DNA of 44,830 bases from Dehalococcoidia bacterium. GTDB lineage: Bacteria; Chloroflexota; Dehalococcoidia; UBA2979. The translations under genes and the position numbers were made by a program. The stretch is from contig SHYP01000012.1 of the NCBI GenBank assembly GCA_009692725.1, positions 1 through 44,830 on the forward strand. The letters run 5' to 3'. Below are positions 28,204 through 37,847 of this stretch, one piece after another (the first letter of the stretch is position 1; each line of letters begins with the position of its first letter). The notes under the pieces were generated by a model, which had not been told where the DNA came from, searched no databases, and was given only the letters and a program-made list of their open reading frames with translations.

Positions 28204-28999
28204 CGCAGTCCTCGGTCCAGTGCAGCGCCTCGGGCGCGTAGCGTACGTCCGTGAGCGTCAGTCCGTGCGCCGGCGCCACCGGCCCCGCGCTGCTCGCCGC
28301 CCCCTCGAGCAGCCGCGCGAACGCCTGCGGCGTGAGCGCCCCCGTCCCGACCCGGCTCAGCGCGCCGACGATGCGGCGCACCTGCTGCGGCAAGAAGCTC
28401 TCCGCCTGCACACGCACGCGCAGTGCGTGCAGGCCCACCCGCTGCACGTCGCACGAGGCGAGCGTGCGCAGCGGCGACCGCGCCGGCGCGAGCCCCCCCG
28501 CGAACGCCGACCAGTCCACCATCGCACGCGGCAACGTCGTCGCCGCCGCCTGCATCGCCGTGACGTCCAGCGTCGGCCGCAGCTGCCAGCTGTACAGCCG
28601 CAGCAGCGGCGAGCGCGGGCGCCCATGCGCGATGCGGTACTCGTAGCTGCGCAGCAGCGCGCGCCGGCGCGGGTCGAAGTCCGCCGCGACCACCGTCGCG
28701 TCGCGCACCGCCACGTCCTGCGGCAGGTAGCGATTCAGCGCCGTCACGAAGCGCGCCGGCCCGTGCCCAGAGGTCGTGTCGAGCGTGCAGACCTGGCCGC
28801 GAGCGTGCACGCCCGCGTCCGTACGGCCCGCAAGCCTCAGCCGCTGCCGCTCGCCCGTGAAGCGCGCCAGCGCCACCTCGAGCTCGCCCTGCACCGTGCG
28901 CAGCCCCACCGCCTGCGCCTGCGAGCCGGCGAATGCCGCGCCGTCGTAGGCGACCAGCAGCGCGATCCGCCGCGCCTGCGCCGGAAGCGGTGCGCTCAT
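28172..28999 (-). CDS. truA: tRNA pseudouridine(38-40) synthase TruA
   Basis: TruA isomerises U38-U40 in the tRNA anticodon arm. The 275-residue protein has LLVAYDGAAFAGSQ, then AGRTDAGVHARGQV with catalytic Asp61 (E. coli Asp60), then RSYEYRI and FLPQQVRRIVGAL. The acidic C-terminus (EDCDDDDALADGE) overlaps the rplM start. Position between rplQ and rplM is conserved in many bacteria. Confidence 0.94.
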   Translation of the reverse strand: MSAPLPAQARRIALLVAYDGAAFAGSQAQAVGLRTVQGELEVALARFTGERQRLRLAGRTDAGVHARGQVCTLDTTSGHGPARFVTALNRYLPQDVAVRDATVVAADFDPRRRALLRSYEYRIAHGRPRSPLLRLYSWQLRPTLDVTAMQAAATTLPRAMVDWSAFAGGLAPARSPLRTLASCDVQRVGLHALRVRVQAESFLPQQVRRIVGALSRVGTGALTPQAFARLLEGAASSAGPVAPAHGLTLTDVRYAPEALHWTEDCDDDDALADGE

Positions 29000-29014
29000 C
29001 CTGCGCGGCTTCGC

Positions 29015-29368
29015 TCACGACAGCAGCTCAATCTGCACCATCATCGCGCCGTCGCCCTTGCGCGGCCCCAGCCGGGAGATGCGCGTGTAGCCGCCGGGAC
29101 GGGTCGCGAACCCAGTCGCGATCGGACCGAACAGCTTCTCGACGACGGCGGGCTCGTACACGTAGGCCAGCGCCTGCCGCCGCGAGTGCAATGTGCCCCG
29201 CTTGCCGAGCGTGACCATGCGCTCGACGATCGGGCGGATCTCCTTCGCGCGCGCTTCCGTCGTGCGCACCGCGCCGTGCTTCAGCACCTGCGTGGTGAGC
29301 GCGCGGAACAGCGCGCGGCGCCGATCCGTGGGCATGTCGAAGCGGCGACCCGCTATCTGGTGTTTCAC
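29015..29368 (-). CDS. rplQ: 50S ribosomal protein L17
   Basis: This 117-residue L17 has a GTG start that overlaps the rpoA TGA (GTGA). Visible motifs are KHQIAGRRFDMPTDRRRALF, VRTTEARAKEIRPIVERMVT, and GGYTRISRLGPRKGDGAMM near the end. It lies directly after rpoA, the normal alpha-operon order. Confidence 0.96.
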   Translation of the reverse strand: MKHQIAGRRFDMPTDRRRALFRALTTQVLKHGAVRTTEARAKEIRPIVERMVTLGKRGTLHSRRQALAYVYEPAVVEKLFGPIATGFATRPGGYTRISRLGPRKGDGAMMVQIELLS

Positions 29369-30489
29369 GCGACGCCGTCCTCGCCATCGGCAATGTCGCT
29401 GTTGTCGTCGCCCGCCTCGCGCAGCGCCTGGATCAGCGCAGCGCCCAGCGAGCCCACGGACTCGTCTGGTTCGATCTCCACGCCACGCCGCTCCGGCGGC
29501 GACGCGACCGCCACCGGGCCGGAGCCGCTGAGCGGCAGCACCGTCGGCTGGCGGCGCGTGTCGATGCGCGGCGCGGGGAAGCCCTTCGCGACCAGCCGGT
29601 TGCGCAGCTCCTCGTAGGACTTCTCGCCGAAGTTGCGCAACGCGAGCAGTTCCTCCTCAGAGCGCTCGAGGATCGCGCTGACGGTCGTGAGCCCGGAGCG
29701 CTTGAGGCAGTTGTACGCGCGCACGGAAAGGTCCAGCGCCTCGATCGGCGTGTCGTACCCGTCAAAGCCGCCACTGATCTCCACCACCTTGCCGACGAGC
29801 GCCGGCTCCGGCCGCCCGAGCCGCTGGAAGCCGAGCATCTGCTCGCGCAGGATCTCGGCGGCGAGCGAGACGGCCATCGACCCGGTGATCGTGCCGTCCG
29901 TCCACACTTCCAGCTCGAGGCGGTCGAAGTCCGTGTCCTGGCCGACGCGCGTGTGCGCGACGTGGTAGTTGACGCGCCGCACCGGCGTGAACAGCGCGTC
30001 CACCGGGATCACGCCGATCGGCAGCCCCTCGCTCACGGTCGCCGGCAGGTAGCCCCGCCCGGATTCGACGTTGAGGTCGACGACCAGCGAGGCGTCAGCG
30101 TGGTCGAGCGTGGCGAGCTTGAGCTCGGGGTTCGCGACCTCGTAGTCCGCCGTCGCCTGGATGTCACCCGCTGTGACCACGCCAGCGCCGGACGACTCCA
30201 GGAACAGCCGCGCCGGGCGGTCGGAGAAGGCGTGCAGGCGCACTTCCTTGAGGTTCAGCAGGAACTCGGTGATGTCCTCCTGCATGTGCGGCAGCGTCGA
30301 GAACTCGTGGTCGACGCCCTCGACACGCACCGAGGTAATCGCCCCGCCGGGAAGCGAGGCGAGGAGGATGCGCCGCAGCGCATTCCCCAGTGTAGTCCCA
30401 AAGCCCGCCTCGAGCGGCTCGGCGACGACCTTGACGTAGTCACCGTCCTCCTGCTCGACGCGGATCTCGGGGATGTGCAGTTCGGCCAT
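29365..30489 (-). CDS. rpoA: RNA polymerase subunit alpha
   Basis: This 374-residue alpha subunit starts at ATG 30489 (MAELHIPEIRV), behind a GGTGGA site. The N-terminal dimerisation domain has LEAGFGTTLGNALRRILL and GYLPA; the C-terminal DNA-binding domain has LDLSVRAYNCLKRSGLTTV and LRNFGEKSYEELRNRL. About 50 residues follow the C-terminal domain (Pro/Ser stretch, then an acidic end DNSDIADGEDGVA), longer than the typical ~315-330 residues. It overlaps rplQ by 4 bp. Confidence 0.96.
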   Translation of the reverse strand: MAELHIPEIRVEQEDGDYVKVVAEPLEAGFGTTLGNALRRILLASLPGGAITSVRVEGVDHEFSTLPHMQEDITEFLLNLKEVRLHAFSDRPARLFLESSGAGVVTAGDIQATADYEVANPELKLATLDHADASLVVDLNVESGRGYLPATVSEGLPIGVIPVDALFTPVRRVNYHVAHTRVGQDTDFDRLELEVWTDGTITGSMAVSLAAEILREQMLGFQRLGRPEPALVGKVVEISGGFDGYDTPIEALDLSVRAYNCLKRSGLTTVSAILERSEEELLALRNFGEKSYEELRNRLVAKGFPAPRIDTRRQPTVLPLSGSGPVAVASPPERRGVEIEPDESVGSLGAALIQALREAGDDNSDIADGEDGVA

Positions 30490-30547
30490 GCATTCCACCT
30501 GCCTTGGTTGCGCGGTGTACGGACGCCGGCCCATGCCGGCGCTCGGG

Positions 30548-31156
30548 CTACCGCGAGTAGTACTCCACGATGGCGTTCGGGTTGAAGTGCGAGTCATAGT
30601 CGCCGGCGCCCGGCTCCGCGACCATGCGCCCGACGAGCGCCGAGCGGTCGATCTCGAGCCAGCCGGGCACGTCGCGCGCGTCGATCTCCAGCTTCAGCGT
30701 CTTCGCGTACTCGGAGCGCGCGCCGCGCTCCGACAGCGCGACGACGGCGCCAACCTTCATGCGCGCGCTCGGCACGTCGAGCTTCTTGCCGTTGACCGCG
30801 ACCAGCCCGTGCGACACCAGCTGCCGCGCCTGCGCCCGCGTGGAGCTGAAGCCGAGCCGGAACACCACATTGTCCAGCCGCTCCTCCAGCGAGCGCATCA
30901 GCAGGTCGCCGGTCACGCCGGGGCGGCGCACCGCGACCTCGTAGTAGTGGCGGAACTGCTTCTCCATCAGCCCGTACGCGTAGCGCACCTTCTGTTTCTC
31001 GATCAGCTGCTGGCCGCGGTCGGAGATCTTCCGGCGACGCAGCGAGCGCGGTCCGGGCGGGCTGGGCCGGCGCACGACGGCGCACTTGAGCGTGCCGCAG
31101 AGCGACGCGCCGTAGCGACGGCACTTGCGGCACTTGGGTCCGGTGTAACGAGCCAT
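30548..31156 (-). CDS. rpsD: 30S ribosomal protein S4
   Basis: This 202-residue S4 is the zinc-binding C+ type: Cys9, Cys12, Cys20 and Cys25 in GPKCRKCRRYGASLCGTLKC, with a shorter loop than in Thermus S4. The S4 RNA-binding domain is at RLDNVVFRLGFSSTRAQARQ and VSHGLVAVNGKK. The C-terminus ends NAIVEYYSR, as expected. It lies between rpsK and rpoA. Confidence 0.96.
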   Translation of the reverse strand: MARYTGPKCRKCRRYGASLCGTLKCAVVRRPSPPGPRSLRRRKISDRGQQLIEKQKVRYAYGLMEKQFRHYYEVAVRRPGVTGDLLMRSLEERLDNVVFRLGFSSTRAQARQLVSHGLVAVNGKKLDVPSARMKVGAVVALSERGARSEYAKTLKLEIDARDVPGWLEIDRSALVGRMVAEPGAGDYDSHFNPNAIVEYYSR

Positions 31157-31165
31157 CGAATCCTC

Positions 31166-31561
31166 CTACTGCCGCGGCCGGCGCCGCGGGCGGCAGCCGT
31201 TGTGCGGAATCGGCGTGACATCACGAATCGAGAGCACGCGCACGCCGGAGGATTGCAGCGCGCGCACCGCGGCCTCGCGCCCGGCGCCCGGGCCCTTCAC
31301 GAACACTTCGATCTCGCGCAGACCGTGCTCCATCGCGCGCTGCGCCGCGCCCTCAGCCGCCAGCTGCGCCGCGTACGGCGTGCTCTTACGCGAGCCCTTG
31401 AAGCCCGCGGTGCCGCCGGAGCCCCAGGCGACCACGTTCCCGTTCGGGTCCGTGAGCGTGATGATCGTGTTGTTGAACGTGGACGACACGTACGCGCGCC
31501 CGCGCGGAACCGACTTCCGCTCGCGGCGGCGCGGCGTGCGTCGTGTTTGCGCTCGACCCAT
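31166..31561 (-). CDS. rpsK: 30S ribosomal protein S11
   Basis: I chose ATG 31561 (MGRAQTRR), with GGGAGT upstream, over an earlier in-frame ATG, giving 131 residues. Motifs are [50 protein letters not shown] and the C-terminal [16 protein letters not shown]. It sits in the standard S13-S11-S4 order. Confidence 0.96.
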   Translation of the reverse strand: MGRAQTRRTPRRRERKSVPRGRAYVSSTFNNTIITLTDPNGNVVAWGSGGTAGFKGSRKSTPYAAQLAAEGAAQRAMEHGLREIEVFVKGPGAGREAAVRALQSSGVRVLSIRDVTPIPHNGCRPRRRPRQ

Positions 31562-31644
31562 CGTGATACTCCCTGCAGCGCCGGCGTCCAAACGCCGGAC
31601 CGTGGTCCCGTGCCGTCTCGCTCGGCGGCCGTGCCGCCCGGCGC

Positions 31645-32028
31645 TTACTTCTTCCGCGCGGCCTTGCGCTTCCCGGACACCGTCCGCCGCACCCCGCGCC
31701 GCGTCCGCGCGTTGGTCTTCGTGCGCTGGCCGCGCACCGGCAGCCCGCGACGATGCCGCTGCCCACGGAAGCAGTTGATCTCGATCAGCCGCTGGATGTT
31801 CTGGCGGATCTCGCGGCGCAGGTCACCCTCGACGATCATCCCGCCCTCGACGACGGCGCGCAGCCGCGCCACCTCGTCGTCGGTCAGGTCGCGCACTTTC
31901 GTCGTGGGATCGATCTGCGTCTGCTCGAGGATCTGCGCGGCCTTCGGACGGCCGACGCCGTAGATGTACGGCAGCGAGAACAGCACTTGCTTGTCCCGCG
32001 GGATATCGACGCCGGCGATGCGTGCCAT
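31645..32028 (-). CDS. rpsM: 30S ribosomal protein S13
   Basis: This 127-residue S13 has [18 protein letters not shown], the helix-hairpin-helix [14 protein letters not shown], and the basic tail [18 protein letters not shown]. Length is normal. It is followed by rpsK after 83 bp, and preceded by rpmJ. Confidence 0.97.
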   Translation of the reverse strand: MARIAGVDIPRDKQVLFSLPYIYGVGRPKAAQILEQTQIDPTTKVRDLTDDEVARLRAVVEGGMIVEGDLRREIRQNIQRLIEINCFRGQRHRRGLPVRGQRTKTNARTRRGVRRTVSGKRKAARKK

Positions 32029-32049
32029 GGCGCGCTCCTAACCTTACTG

Positions 32050-32163
32050 CTAGCCCTGTCGCTGCTTGTGCTTCGGCACCACGCAGATCACCCGCAGCAC
32101 CCGGTGGCGGCGGATGATCTGGCAGCGCTCGCAGCGCTTCTTGATCGACGCGGATACTTTCAT
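32050..32163 (-). CDS. rpmJ: 50S ribosomal protein L36
   Basis: This 37-residue protein begins [20 protein letters not shown] and ends KHKQRQG. Cys11, Cys14, Cys27 and His32 form the zinc site of the C+ L36 type. The start is the ATG at 32163. It fits between infA and rpsM, its conserved place. Confidence 0.95.
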   Translation of the reverse strand: MKVSASIKKRCERCQIIRRHRVLRVICVVPKHKQRQG

Positions 32164-32190
32164 CGCCTCATCGCCGTTCCCTCGCCTCCG

Positions 32191-32436
32191 CTAGCGGAAG
32201 CGGTAGGTAACCCGCCCGCGCTTTAGGTCGTACGGGCTCAACTCCACCAGCACTCGGTCGCCGAGCAGGATGCGGATGTAGTGCACCTTCATCCGCCCTG
32301 AGACATGAGCAAGCACGTGGTGGCCATTCGCAAGCTCGACATCGAACATCGCGTTTGGCAGCGCGTCCTTGATCACGCCCTCGACCTCGATGACCTCTTT
32401 CTTCTGCTTCGGCTGCCGCGTCCTGCGTTCCGGCAA
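32191..32436 (-). CDS. infA: Translation initiation factor IF-1
   Basis: This 81-residue S1-like OB-fold protein has [40 protein letters not shown] and ends [11 protein letters not shown]. It is about nine residues longer than E. coli IF-1 because of a basic N-terminal segment ([12 protein letters not shown]). It lies between map and rpmJ, as usual. Confidence 0.95.
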   Translation of the reverse strand: MPERRTRQPKQKKEVIEVEGVIKDALPNAMFDVELANGHHVLAHVSGRMKVHYIRILLGDRVLVELSPYDLKRGRVTYRFR

Positions 32437-32457
32437 GCGTTGTCCTCGTCTGCAGCG

Positions 32458-33228
32458 TTACGCCACGATGCGCGTGAGCACGTCCGGCTCACCTTCGGTG
32501 ATGGCCACGGTCTCCTCGAAATGCGCGCACAGGCTCAGGTCGCACATGCGCACGGTCCAGTGATCCTCGAGCTCCTCGGTGTCCGGCTGCCCAAGCGCGA
32601 ACATCGGCTCCAGCGCCAGCACCATGCCGGCCTTCAGCCGGTAGCCGACGCCGGGCCGTCCGTAGTTCGGGATGTGCGGCGGCTCGTGCATCTCGCGCCC
32701 CACGCCGTGCCCGCCGTACCCCTCCACGATGCCGTACCCCGCCTGCTCGCCGATCGTGCCGATGGCGTGCGAGATGTCACTGAGGTAGTTGCCGCTGCGC
32801 GCCTGCGCGATGCCCGCCCACAGCGACTGCTCCGTACGCCGCAGCAGCTCCGCGACCGCGTCCGGCACCGCGCCGACGGCGGCCGTAAATGCCGCGTCCG
32901 ACACGAAGCCCGCATACGTGACGCCGAGGTCGATGCTCACGATGTCCCCCGCGCGCAGCGCACGGTCGGACGGGATGCCGTGCACCAGCTCCTCGTTGAC
33001 CGAGTAGCAAATCGCGCTGGGATACGGCGGCCGCCCGCCCGGCGCGTAGCCGACGAACGTCGCCACGCCGCCGCGCGCGCGAATCTCGCGCTTTGCCAGC
33101 TCGTCCAGGTCGCGGCCCGTCACCCCAGGCGCGACGGCGTCACGCAGCAGCGCGCGCACCTCGGCGTTCAGGCGCCCCGCGTCGCGCATGCGCGCCAGCT
33201 CGGTGGCGGACTTGACTGTGACGGACAT
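32458..33228 (-). CDS. map: Methionine aminopeptidase, type I
   Basis: Map removes the initiator methionine. From ATG 33228 it has 256 residues; an in-frame ATG 9 bp upstream is possible. Metal ligands are all present: Asp100 and Asp111 (VSIDLGVTYAGFVSDAA), His174 (GGHGVGREMHEPP), Glu207 (LALEPM) and Glu238 (HFEETVAI). It follows adk in the common secY-adk-map-infA order. Confidence 0.95.
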   Translation of the reverse strand: MSVTVKSATELARMRDAGRLNAEVRALLRDAVAPGVTGRDLDELAKREIRARGGVATFVGYAPGGRPPYPSAICYSVNEELVHGIPSDRALRAGDIVSIDLGVTYAGFVSDAAFTAAVGAVPDAVAELLRRTEQSLWAGIAQARSGNYLSDISHAIGTIGEQAGYGIVEGYGGHGVGREMHEPPHIPNYGRPGVGYRLKAGMVLALEPMFALGQPDTEELEDHWTVRMCDLSLCAHFEETVAITEGEPDVLTRIVA

Positions 33229-33246
33229 AACCGGCATCCGAGTATG

Positions 33247-33915
33247 TTACGCCTTCCCCGTGCCGCTGGTCACGGCGCTGATCGCCCCGAGCAGCCGCTC
33301 CGTGATGGCCGTGGGCTCGCCCGTCCCGTCGATGGCATGCAGCTTGCCCTGCGCGCCGTAGAACTCGGCCAGCGCCTCGGTCCAGGCGCGGTTTGTGTCC
33401 AGCCGTGCCTGTACGGTGGCCGGCTGGTCGTCTGCGCGTTGCGTGAGCGCCGTGCCGCAGCGGTCGCATACGCCCGCAGCGCGTGGCGGGCTGCTCAGCT
33501 GGTGGTAGATGGCGCCGCAGCTCGGGCAGCCCCAGCGGCCGGTGAGCCGGGCGACCAGCAGCGCCTCCGCCACCTGGATGTACAGCACCGCGTCGATCGC
33601 GCGACCCAGCTCCGCCAGCGCGCGGTCGAGCGCCTCGGCCTGCGGGATCGTGCGCGGGAAGCCGTCGAGCATGATCCCGGCGGCGGCGTCCGGCCGGCGG
33701 ATGCGCTCCAGCAGCATCGCGATCGTAACCTCGTCCGGCACCAGCTCGCCGCGCGCCATGTGCTGCTGCGCCCGCGCGCCGAGCTCCGTGCCCTCGGCCG
33801 CCGCCTGGCGGAACATGTCGCCCGTCGAGATGTGCAGCAGCCCGAGGCGCTCCGCGAGCAGCGCCGCCTGCGTACCCTTCCCCGCGCCCGGCAACCCCAG
33901 CAGGATCAGCTGCAT
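33247..33915 (-). CDS. adk: Adenylate kinase
   Basis: Adk equilibrates AMP + ATP with 2 ADP. The 222-residue protein has the P-loop GLPGAGKGT (7-15), the AMP-binding STGDMFR, GIMLDGFPRT, and a long LID domain with a structural zinc site Cys130, Cys133, Cys150 and Cys153 (CPSC...CDRC). Its ATG overlaps the secY stop by one base. Confidence 0.96.
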   Translation of the reverse strand: MQLILLGLPGAGKGTQAALLAERLGLLHISTGDMFRQAAAEGTELGARAQQHMARGELVPDEVTIAMLLERIRRPDAAAGIMLDGFPRTIPQAEALDRALAELGRAIDAVLYIQVAEALLVARLTGRWGCPSCGAIYHQLSSPPRAAGVCDRCGTALTQRADDQPATVQARLDTNRAWTEALAEFYGAQGKLHAIDGTGEPTAITERLLGAISAVTSGTGKA

Positions 33916-35240
33916 CAGGAAATGAATCCTTCGTAGTTGCGCATCAGCATCTGCGCTTCGAGCTGGCGCATCGTGTCGAGCACCACGCCGACGACGATGA
34001 GCAGGCCGGCCGCGCTGATCTGCAACGACTGCACGTCGAACACCCGCGTGGTCACGAACGGCACGATCGCGATGAGGCCCAGGAAGAACGCGCCGCCCGC
34101 GGTAATGCGGATCAGCACGCGCGTCAGGTACTCCTGCGTCGGCCGCCCCGGCCGGAGCCCGGGGATGAAACCGCCCTGCCGCTGCAGGTTCTCCGCGAGG
34201 TTCTGCTGCTGGAACACGACCACCGTGTAGAAGTACGTGAAGATGAACACCAGCAGGAACACCGAGAGCCAGTAGATCGGCTCCGTCGGCGAGAGCGCGC
34301 GCTGCAGGAAGTCGGCCGAGCTCGCCATCCAGCCGACATCGACGGTCCGCGCGACGAACTGGAAGAACGCCGGCGGGAAGATCATGATCGAGAACGCGAA
34401 GATCAGCGGGATCATCCCCGCCGAGTTCACACGCAGCGGGATATGCGTCTGTCCTTGCTGCCGATACATACGCCCCCCGCTGAACGTCGAACGCGCGTAC
34501 TGCACGGGAACGCGCCGCTGCGCCTCCTGCACGAGCACGATCGCGTAGACGATCCCCACGGTGACCAGCCCCAGAAAGATCAGCCGCCCGAAGCCGATGC
34601 CGCCGCCGCCAACCACGCCGCCGAGCAGCCCCGGCATGCCCGCGACGATGCCGCCAAAGATAATCAGCGAGATGCCGTTGCCGATGCCCTTCTCCGTGAT
34701 CAGCTCACCCAACCACACGAGGAACATCGTGCCGGCGACCATCGAGAAGAGCGACGCCACCGTCGGAAGGAACGTGTCCGCACCAAAGCCGACCCCGCTC
34801 ACACCGCCCAGCTGCTGGATCAGCAGCAGCTGCGCGTAGCCCTGCAGCGCCGCGAGTGGCACCGTCAGCCAGTGCGTGTAGATCTGCAAGCGCTGACGGC
34901 CGGACTCGCCTTCCTTCTGCAGCGCCGCGAGCCGCGGCACCAGGCCGCCGGCGAGCTGCATGATGATGGACGCCGTGATGTACGGGTATACGCCCAGCGC
35001 CGCCACCGACAGGTTGCGCAGCGCACCGCCCGAGAAGATGTTCAGGAAGCCGAGGATCGCGTTGTTGTCGAACGTCTCGCGCAGCTGATCCGCGTCGACG
35101 CCCGGCACCGGGATGTGCGCCACCATGCGGAACACGAGCAGCAGCCCGAGCGTGAACAGCACCTTCTGGCGCACTTCCGTCTGCTGGAAGGCGTCGATAC
35201 CCGCCTGCATCAGGCGCGGCCGCGCGGTCTGCGTCGCCAT
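33915..35240 (-). CDS. secY: Protein translocase subunit SecY
   Basis: SecY forms the protein-conducting channel in the inner membrane. The 441-residue protein has about ten transmembrane helices. Visible signatures are FRMVAHIPVPGVD before the plug region (FLNIFSGGALRNLSVAALGV), GVYPYITASIIMQL, GEGIGNG-like EKGIGNGISLIIF, and the C-terminal loop LRPGRPTQEYLTRVL that binds the ribosome. It lies between rplO and adk. Confidence 0.96.
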   Translation of the reverse strand: MATQTARPRLMQAGIDAFQQTEVRQKVLFTLGLLLVFRMVAHIPVPGVDADQLRETFDNNAILGFLNIFSGGALRNLSVAALGVYPYITASIIMQLAGGLVPRLAALQKEGESGRQRLQIYTHWLTVPLAALQGYAQLLLIQQLGGVSGVGFGADTFLPTVASLFSMVAGTMFLVWLGELITEKGIGNGISLIIFGGIVAGMPGLLGGVVGGGGIGFGRLIFLGLVTVGIVYAIVLVQEAQRRVPVQYARSTFSGGRMYRQQGQTHIPLRVNSAGMIPLIFAFSIMIFPPAFFQFVARTVDVGWMASSADFLQRALSPTEPIYWLSVFLLVFIFTYFYTVVVFQQQNLAENLQRQGGFIPGLRPGRPTQEYLTRVLIRITAGGAFFLGLIAIVPFVTTRVFDVQSLQISAAGLLIVVGVVLDTMRQLEAQMLMRNYEGFIS

Positions 35241-35245
35241 GCGGA

Positions 35246-35749
35246 CTAGGCCTCCTGCGCCTTGGCCTTGCGGCGGTGGATGCGATCACGCACGCGGTGC
35301 TCCGCAGGCGCCTGCTCGTCGAAGCTGCCGCCGGCAGCGCTGATCGCATCCTTTGCGGCCTGCGACAGGCGCGGTGCGATCACGGTGAGCGCGTACGGCA
35401 GCTCGCCGTTGCCGAGCACCTTGTACGGCGTCTGCGCGCTCGCGATCAGCCGCACCGCCGCCAGTGCCTCTGCGTCGACCCTGGCTCCTGCGTCGAAGCA
35501 GCGCGCGAGGTCGCGCAGGTTCACCGCCTGGTACTCGACGCGCGTGAAGTTGCGGAAGCCGCGCTTGTGGCCGAGCCGGCGCACAATCGACATCTGCCCG
35601 CCCTCGAACTGCGCGCGCACGCCGCCGCGCGCCTTCTGGCCCTTGCGCCCGCGCCCGCCGTACGTGCCCTGCCCAGACGCCTGCCCGCGGCCCACGCGCT
35701 TGCGCGCGTGCTTCGCGCCCTTCGGCGGCTGCAGTGAGTGCTGGTCCAC
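35246..35749 (-). CDS. rplO: 50S ribosomal protein L15
   Basis: The start is GTG 35749, which shares its first base with the last base of the rpmD stop codon (TAGTGG), giving 167 residues. The Gly/Arg-rich N-terminus (RKRVGRGQASGQGTYGGRG) is the family hallmark, followed by FEGGQMSIVRRLGHKRGF. The C-terminus extends about 15 basic residues beyond the usual end. secY follows after 5 bp. Confidence 0.94.
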   Translation of the reverse strand: MDQHSLQPPKGAKHARKRVGRGQASGQGTYGGRGRKGQKARGGVRAQFEGGQMSIVRRLGHKRGFRNFTRVEYQAVNLRDLARCFDAGARVDAEALAAVRLIASAQTPYKVLGNGELPYALTVIAPRLSQAAKDAISAAGGSFDEQAPAEHRVRDRIHRRKAKAQEA

Positions 35750-35931
35750 TACGGGAGCTCCTCTACGGTCACCAGGTGCGCGACCTTGTGCGCCATACCG
35801 CGAATGCTGCGCGAGTCCTCGTGCTCCACGACGTGGTGCAGCCGCTTCAGGCCCAGCGCGCGGATCGTCGCCTTCTGGTCCGCGGCATAGCCGATCGCGG
35901 ACTTGGTCCACGTGATGCGCAGGCTCGCCAT
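35749..35931 (-). CDS. rpmD: 50S ribosomal protein L30
   Basis: This 60-residue L30 reads LRITWTKSAIGYAADQKATI, then RALGLKRLHHVVEHEDSRSI and MAHKVAHLVTVEE, the full family pattern. It lies between rpsE and rplO with nearly no spacing. Confidence 0.95.
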   Translation of the reverse strand: MASLRITWTKSAIGYAADQKATIRALGLKRLHHVVEHEDSRSIRGMAHKVAHLVTVEELP

Positions 35932-35933
35932 CG

Positions 35934-36482
35934 CTACACTGCCGCTTGCGCGAACGCACGACGCTCGGCGACCACGTCAGCCGGCTGCCGCAGCATCTTC
36001 AATCCCTCGATGGTCGCACGCACCGTGTTCACCGGGTTGTTCGAACCGAGCGACTTCGTCAGCACGTCCTTCACGCCCGCGGCCTCCATGACCGCGCGCA
36101 CGCCGCCGCCCGCGATCAGCCCGGTCCCCGCGGATGCCGGGCGCATCACGATCGTCGACGCCTTGAAGTTCGACACGATGTCGTGCGCGATCGTCCCCTG
36201 CCGCATCGGCACCTGGATCATCGAGCGCCGCGCGATCACGCCGCCCTTGCGGATCGCCTCAGGCACCTCGTTCGCGCGGCCCATGCCGAAGCCGACCTTG
36301 CCCGCTCCGTCACCCACGACGACGATCGCCGTGAACGAGAAGCGCCGGCCGCCCTTGACCACTTTCGCCACGCGGTTGATGAACACGACCTTCTCGATGA
36401 ATTCCGACGACTCATCGTCATCGCGCCGCCGCTCGCGCCGTGGGCCGCGGTCGCTGCGTTCGCCGCCGCGTCGCTGCACCAT
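35934..36482 (-). CDS. rpsE: 30S ribosomal protein S5
   Basis: This 182-residue S5 has the double-stranded RNA-binding domain ([39 protein letters not shown]) and the C-terminal [19 protein letters not shown]. The N-terminus has a basic/acidic leader rich in Arg and Asp. Its start coincides with the rplR stop. Confidence 0.96.
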   Translation of the reverse strand: MVQRRGGERSDRGPRRERRRDDDESSEFIEKVVFINRVAKVVKGGRRFSFTAIVVVGDGAGKVGFGMGRANEVPEAIRKGGVIARRSMIQVPMRQGTIAHDIVSNFKASTIVMRPASAGTGLIAGGGVRAVMEAAGVKDVLTKSLGSNNPVNTVRATIEGLKMLRQPADVVAERRAFAQAAV

Positions 36483-36844
36483 CAGAACACCAGCCCTTCT
36501 TCGCGGGCGGCATCCGCCAGCGCGCGCACACGACCGGCGTACGCAAACCCACCGCGGTCGAACACGACCGCCTCCACGCCTGCCGCGCGCCCGCGTTGCG
36601 CCACCAGCGCGCCCACCTGCTTCGCGCGCTCCGTCTTCGTACCGCCTGCTGCGCGCGTGGCGGCCTCCATGTCGGACGCCTGCACCAGCGTACGCCCCAC
36701 GCGATCGTCGATGAGCTGCGCGTAGATGTGGTTCGACGAGCGGAACACGGCGAGCCGTGGCCGATCGGCGGTGCCCAGCACGCGCTTGCGCAGCCGCTCA
36801 TGGCGGCGGATGCGCGCCGCGCGCGCGGTGTCCTGTAGCGACAT
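36482..36844 (-). CDS. rplR: 50S ribosomal protein L18
   Basis: This 120-residue L18 has [34 protein letters not shown] and the C-terminal [20 protein letters not shown]. It binds 5S rRNA in known ribosomes. Position between rplF and rpsE is standard. Confidence 0.96.
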   Translation of the reverse strand: MSLQDTARAARIRRHERLRKRVLGTADRPRLAVFRSSNHIYAQLIDDRVGRTLVQASDMEAATRAAGGTKTERAKQVGALVAQRGRAAGVEAVVFDRGGFAYAGRVRALADAAREEGLVF

Positions 36845-36854
36845 CGCTCTGCTC

Positions 36855-37391
36855 CTAGCGCCCGGTCTTGCCCGCCTTGCGGCGGACTTGCTCGCCGGCG
36901 TAGCGGATGCCCTTCCCGCGGTACGGCTCCGGCGGCCGTACTTTGCGGATCAGCGCAGCCTGCTGGCCGACGACCTGCTTGTCGATGCCGACCACGTGTA
37001 CCCGCGTCGGCGACTCGAGCTCAAACGTCGCGCCGTCGATCGGGTCCATGGGCACCTGGTGCGAATAGCCGACCGTCAGCACCAGTTGCTGGCCGCGCAG
37101 CTCCGCGCGATAGCCCGTCCCCTGGATCTCCAGCGACTTGCGAAACCCCTCCGACACGCCGTGCACCATGTTCGCGAGCAGCGCGCGCGTCAGCCCGTGC
37201 AGCGCGCGGTGCGTCGGCGCGTTCGAGGGCCGCGTCACGACGATGCGCCCCTCCTCGAGCGACGCCCCGATCGACGGGTGCATCGCGTGCGCCAGCTCGC
37301 CACGCGTGCCGCGGACGCGCACCTCCTGCCCGTCGATCGCGACATCGACGCCTGCGGGTACCGGGATCGGGAGTTTGCCGATGCGCGACAC
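36855..37391 (-). CDS. rplF: 50S ribosomal protein L6
   Basis: The start is GTG 37391 ([20 protein letters not shown]), giving 178 residues; the frame continues upstream inside rpsH without homology. Two repeated L6 domains are seen, ending in the signature [15 protein letters not shown]. It follows rpsH by 8 bp. Confidence 0.96.
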   Translation of the reverse strand: MSRIGKLPIPVPAGVDVAIDGQEVRVRGTRGELAHAMHPSIGASLEEGRIVVTRPSNAPTHRALHGLTRALLANMVHGVSEGFRKSLEIQGTGYRAELRGQQLVLTVGYSHQVPMDPIDGATFELESPTRVHVVGIDKQVVGQQAALIRKVRPPEPYRGKGIRYAGEQVRRKAGKTGR

Positions 37392-37399
37392 GTTCGCTC

Positions 37400-37798
37400 C
37401 TACCAGACGTAGCAGAGCACTTCGCCGCCGATGCGCTGCCGCCAGGCCTCGTGGCCCGACATGACGCCCTGCGACGTGCTCATAATCGCGATGCCGAGCC
37501 CGCCATACACGCGCGGAATCTCGCCCTTGTCGACGTAGACGCGCAGCCCCGGCCGCGACACGCGGCGGATCCCCACGAGCATCGCACGCCGGTCCGGGCG
37601 GTAGTTCAGGCGCAGCCGCAAGTATCGCCGCGCGCCCTCGCTCTCCTCGCTGTAGCCGGAGATATAGCCCTCCTTCTGCAGCACGTCCGCGACGGCGGCC
37701 TTCACCTTCGAGGCAGGGATGCGCACCTGCTCGTGTCGCGCGCCCACCGCGTTGCGGATGCGCGTGCACATATCTGCCAACGGATCCGACATCGTCAT
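37400..37798 (-). CDS. rpsH: 30S ribosomal protein S8
   Basis: This 132-residue S8 has DPLADMCTRIRNAVGARHEQ, VLQKEGYISGY, and the C-terminal RNA-binding block GLGIAIMSTSQGVMSGHEA followed by GGEVLCYVW. A second ATG at 37792 is an alternative start. Order rpsN-rpsH-rplF is standard. Confidence 0.96.
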   Translation of the reverse strand: MTMSDPLADMCTRIRNAVGARHEQVRIPASKVKAAVADVLQKEGYISGYSEESEGARRYLRLRLNYRPDRRAMLVGIRRVSRPGLRVYVDKGEIPRVYGGLGIAIMSTSQGVMSGHEAWRQRIGGEVLCYVW

Positions 37799-37847
37799 CT
37801 GTCTGCTCGCCTGCCTTCCCGGGGCCGTCGCCGCGCGGACGCGCCGA